Assembly: GCF_000243335.1 (NCBI RefSeq)
Contig: NZ_JH597773.1
Coordinates: 3,156,156-3,220,155, forward strand
From: Leptonema illini DSM 21528
GTDB taxonomy: Bacteria; Spirochaetota; Leptospiria; Leptospirales; Leptonemataceae
Length of the DNA: 64,000 nt
Direction of reading: 5' to 3'
The notes beneath the pieces are model-generated. The model did no database searches and was not told the origin of the DNA. It was given only the letters and a program-made list of their open reading frames with translations. Both the position numbers and the translations under genes were made by a program. Position 1 is the stretch's first letter, and every line of letters begins with the position of its first letter. Positions 61,733-64,000 of the stretch are shown here, one piece after another.

Positions 61733-64000
61733 ATGACAGCGGAACTGCCTTCACGATACAGCCATACAGAGACCGAGGCGCGATGGCAGGAGCTCTGGGA
61801 GAGGTTCGGCGCCTTCTCTCCCGAGTTCGCCGAGAAGGCCGGACTTCCGCAAACGGGCGATCCATACTGTATCGTTATCCCTCCGCCGAACGTCACCGGA
61901 CAGCTGCACGTCGGCCATGCGCTGAACAACACCATACAGGATGTGCTCATCCGCACGGCACGCAAGATGGGACGACCGACGCTGTGGGTGCCGGGCGTCG
62001 ACCATGCAGGCATCGCCACGCAGGCTCGCGTCGAGAAAGACCTCAAAGAAAAAGAAGGCGTTTCGAAACACGAACTCGGTCGCGAAGAGTTCTTAAAACG
62101 CGTCTGGGAATGGAAGCATCACTTTGGCGGCGTCATCACGAAGCAGATCCGCCGTCTCGGATTCTCGGTCGATTGGAACCGCGAGCGCTTCACGATGGAC
62201 GAAGGACTTTCGCGCGCCGTTCGCAAGGTATTCGTCGATCTCTATAAAGAAGGCCTGATCTATCGCGACACTCGCATGGTGAACTGGGATCCCGAGGCCC
62301 GCACCGTGCTATCTGATCTTGAGGTCGATTATGAAGAAGGCTTCAAGGGAGAGCTCTGGTCTTTTGCATATCCGTTAACCGATGGCAGCGGGGAGATCGT
62401 CGTCGCCACGACCCGTCCTGAAACGATGCTGGGCGATACGGCCATCGCCGTTCATCCCGACGATGCGCGCTACAAGCATCTGATCGGCAAAACGTGCAAG
62501 CTGCCTTTCGTTAACCGTGAAGTGCCGATCATCGCCGACGGCATTCTCGTCGATCCGGAATTCGGAACGGGCGCCGTAAAAGTAACGCCGGCGCATGATC
62601 CGAACGACTTCGAGGTCGGTAAGCGTCATGATCTGGAATTCATTACCATCTTCGATCTCTCGGCCCGCGTAAACGAAAACGGCGGAGAATTCGCCGGCAT
62701 GGATCGTTACGAGGCCCGCAAGGCCATCAAGGCAAAGATCGCCGACCTGGGCCTTGAGCGCGGATCAAAAGAGAACATCATGAGTCTCGGTCGCTCGCAG
62801 CGATCGGGCGCCGTCGTCGAGCCGATGATCTCGACGCAGTGGTTCGTCAAAGTCGGACCGTTAGCCGAAGAGGCCATAGCGGCCGTCGAGACGGGCAAGA
62901 TCCGCTTTGTGCCCGACCAGTGGAAAAATCTGTTCTATGCCTGGATGCGCGACATTCGCGACTGGTGCATCTCCCGTCAGCTCTGGTGGGGACATCAGAT
63001 TCCGGCATGGCATTGCGCCGACTGCGGGCACACGACCGTGTCGATGGAAGACGTCACGTCCTGCGAACACTGTCAGTCCGACAACGTCACGCAGGATGAA
63101 GACGTGCTCGATACCTGGTTCTCGTCGGGCCTGTGGCCGTTCTCGACGCTCGGATGGCCCGAGCCGACGCACGATCTTCGCACGTGGTACCCTAATACGG
63201 TGCTCGTCACCGCCTATGACATCATCTTCTTCTGGGTCGCCCGCATGATCATGCTCGGGCTGCATTTCATGAAAGACGTGCCGTTCGGCGACGTCTATAT
63301 TCACGGCCTGATGCGCGACGAGAAAGGACGCAAGATCTCGAAGTCGCTCGGCAACAACATTGATCCGATCGACGTCGTAAACGATTTCGGCGCCGACGCC
63401 TATCGCTTCTTCTTAATCGCCACCCTGACCGAGGGCAAGGACTCGACCTACTCCGAGGGACGACTCAAGGGTTATCAGAATTTTGCCAATAAGGTCTGGA
63501 ACTCGTCCCGCTTCGTCTTCATGAACCTGCCCGCAGACTTCAAGCCCGTCGCCGACACGAAGGCGTTAACCTCCCTGGCCCTTGAGACAGAAGACCTGTG
63601 GATATTAAAGCAGCTCAATCATCTGCTTGAGACGCTGAACCGCACCATCGGCAACTATAAGTTTCACATCGCCACCGAAGAGCTCTATGCCTTTATCTGG
63701 AATCAGTTCTGCGACTGGTATGTGGAGCTGATCAAGTCCCGTCTCTATGAAAAGGAGATGACGCCGTCGAAAGAGGCCGCTCTGCAAACGGCCTTCTATG
63801 TTCTGCGAAGCATCCTGAACGTGCTGCATCCGTTTATGCCTCATATCACCGAAGAGATCTTCGCGATTCAGAAGCAGTATCTGGATAACGACGGGCAGAA
63901 CGGCAAGGCAGGCCCGTCAGGCGAAGCCAGCGACGCCGGGCCGCGATTTCTCATGTGGGAGCCCTGGCCCGTCGCCGCTCCGCTTTCGCAGGCGCAACTC
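61733..64000 (+). CDS. valS: Valyl-tRNA synthetase, 3' end off window
   Basis: 756 codons visible, open at the right edge; a full ValRS is about 880-950 aa. Class Ia motifs: PPPNVTGQLHVGHALNNTIQ (HIGH as HVGH), the editing domain with ATTRPETMLGDTAIAVHP, the DWCISRQLWWG-like IRDWCISRQLWWGHQIP, and GRKISKSLGNNIDPID (KMSKS as KISKS). ATG 61733 chosen; its ribosome-binding site is weak. It charges tRNA-Val. This is a housekeeping gene beside a toxin-antitoxin pair. Confidence 0.97.
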   Translation, partial: MTAELPSRYSHTETEARWQELWERFGAFSPEFAEKAGLPQTGDPYCIVIPPPNVTGQLHVGHALNNTIQDVLIRTARKMGRPTLWVPGVDHAGIATQARVEKDLKEKEGVSKHELGREEFLKRVWEWKHHFGGVITKQIRRLGFSVDWNRERFTMDEGLSRAVRKVFVDLYKEGLIYRDTRMVNWDPEARTVLSDLEVDYEEGFKGELWSFAYPLTDGSGEIVVATTRPETMLGDTAIAVHPDDARYKHLIGKTCKLPFVNREVPIIADGILVDPEFGTGAVKVTPAHDPNDFEVGKRHDLEFITIFDLSARVNENGGEFAGMDRYEARKAIKAKIADLGLERGSKENIMSLGRSQRSGAVVEPMISTQWFVKVGPLAEEAIAAVETGKIRFVPDQWKNLFYAWMRDIRDWCISRQLWWGHQIPAWHCADCGHTTVSMEDVTSCEHCQSDNVTQDEDVLDTWFSSGLWPFSTLGWPEPTHDLRTWYPNTVLVTAYDIIFFWVARMIMLGLHFMKDVPFGDVYIHGLMRDEKGRKISKSLGNNIDPIDVVNDFGADAYRFFLIATLTEGKDSTYSEGRLKGYQNFANKVWNSSRFVFMNLPADFKPVADTKALTSLALETEDLWILKQLNHLLETLNRTIGNYKFHIATEELYAFIWNQFCDWYVELIKSRLYEKEMTPSKEAALQTAFYVLRSILNVLHPFMPHITEEIFAIQKQYLDNDGQNGKAGPSGEASDAGPRFLMWEPWPVAAPLSQAQL

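Noticed and set aside
1-64000. tRNA, rRNA or riboswitch genes
   Set aside because: I looked for cloverleaf ends and conserved rRNA blocks between genes and found none I could support.

Overview
The window is a roughly 54% GC bacterial chromosome segment. It most resembles a Leptospiraceae spirochaete, and Leptonema is my best guess. This rests on the mix of genes: a DUF1574-type SGNH protein beside an MBOAT, a MarR_EPS-type regulator, DUF3095, CreBCD, and lipoproteins with loose spirochaetal lipoboxes such as LSSC, LGSC and LSRC. It is an inference from gene content, not a database match.

1 to 21.3 kb, all on the minus strand, is a surface-polysaccharide (O-antigen type) locus. Read in transcription order it begins with a MarR_EPS-like regulator, then rmlACDB (dTDP-L-rhamnose), a UDP-glucuronate 4-epimerase, a Wzm/Wzt ABC exporter with a Wzt C-terminal carbohydrate domain, an acetyltransferase, several methyltransferases and a set of GT4/GT2 glycosyltransferases. 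It ends with an acetyltransferase and a VioA-like sugar aminotransferase that runs off the left edge. Adjacent genes overlap by 4 bases again and again (ATGA), so they are probably translationally coupled. An IS3-family element (10796-12029) sits between a glycosyltransferase gene and a diverged partial copy of that gene's start. A decayed IS256-type transposase lies at 1.7-2.3 kb. The leftmost 1.5 kb is clearly AT-rich and looks imported.

21.3 to 27.1 kb carries a GT-C-like membrane glycosyltransferase, an MBOAT acyltransferase, an SGNH-like partner and a coiled-coil/beta-barrel outer-membrane protein. 27.2 to 30.9 kb is creB-creC-creD. The creC frame is broken in a T9 run, and a CreB-box-like repeat lies before creD. 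31 to 44.3 kb holds a chemotaxis receptor, an uncharacterised ImmA/IrrE-like two-gene module, ppnP, a PAS-GGDEF-EAL protein, a MoxR/VWA pair, a CpxAR-like system divergent from a CpxP-like lipoprotein, and a DUF3095 protein.

44.4 to 49.2 kb is a decaying and mobile region. It has a twice-frameshifted beta-helix lipoprotein, a frameshifted small membrane protein, and a tandem family of three small lipoproteins. One of these is split by an IS256-family element with a perfect 8-bp target duplication. 49.3 to 53.2 kb is a complete sulfate ABC importer (sbp-cysT-cysW-cysA). 53.4 to 58.4 kb contains small exported proteins, a YgjP-like metallopeptidase and a two-gene CydA-like pair in which both subunits end in a cytochrome c domain. 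58.5 to 64 kb holds a beta-lactamase-fold lipoprotein with altered metal ligands, palindromic repeats, small lipoproteins, a DUF1569 protein with a histone-H1-like tail, a HEPN/MNT toxin-antitoxin-type pair and the start of valS.
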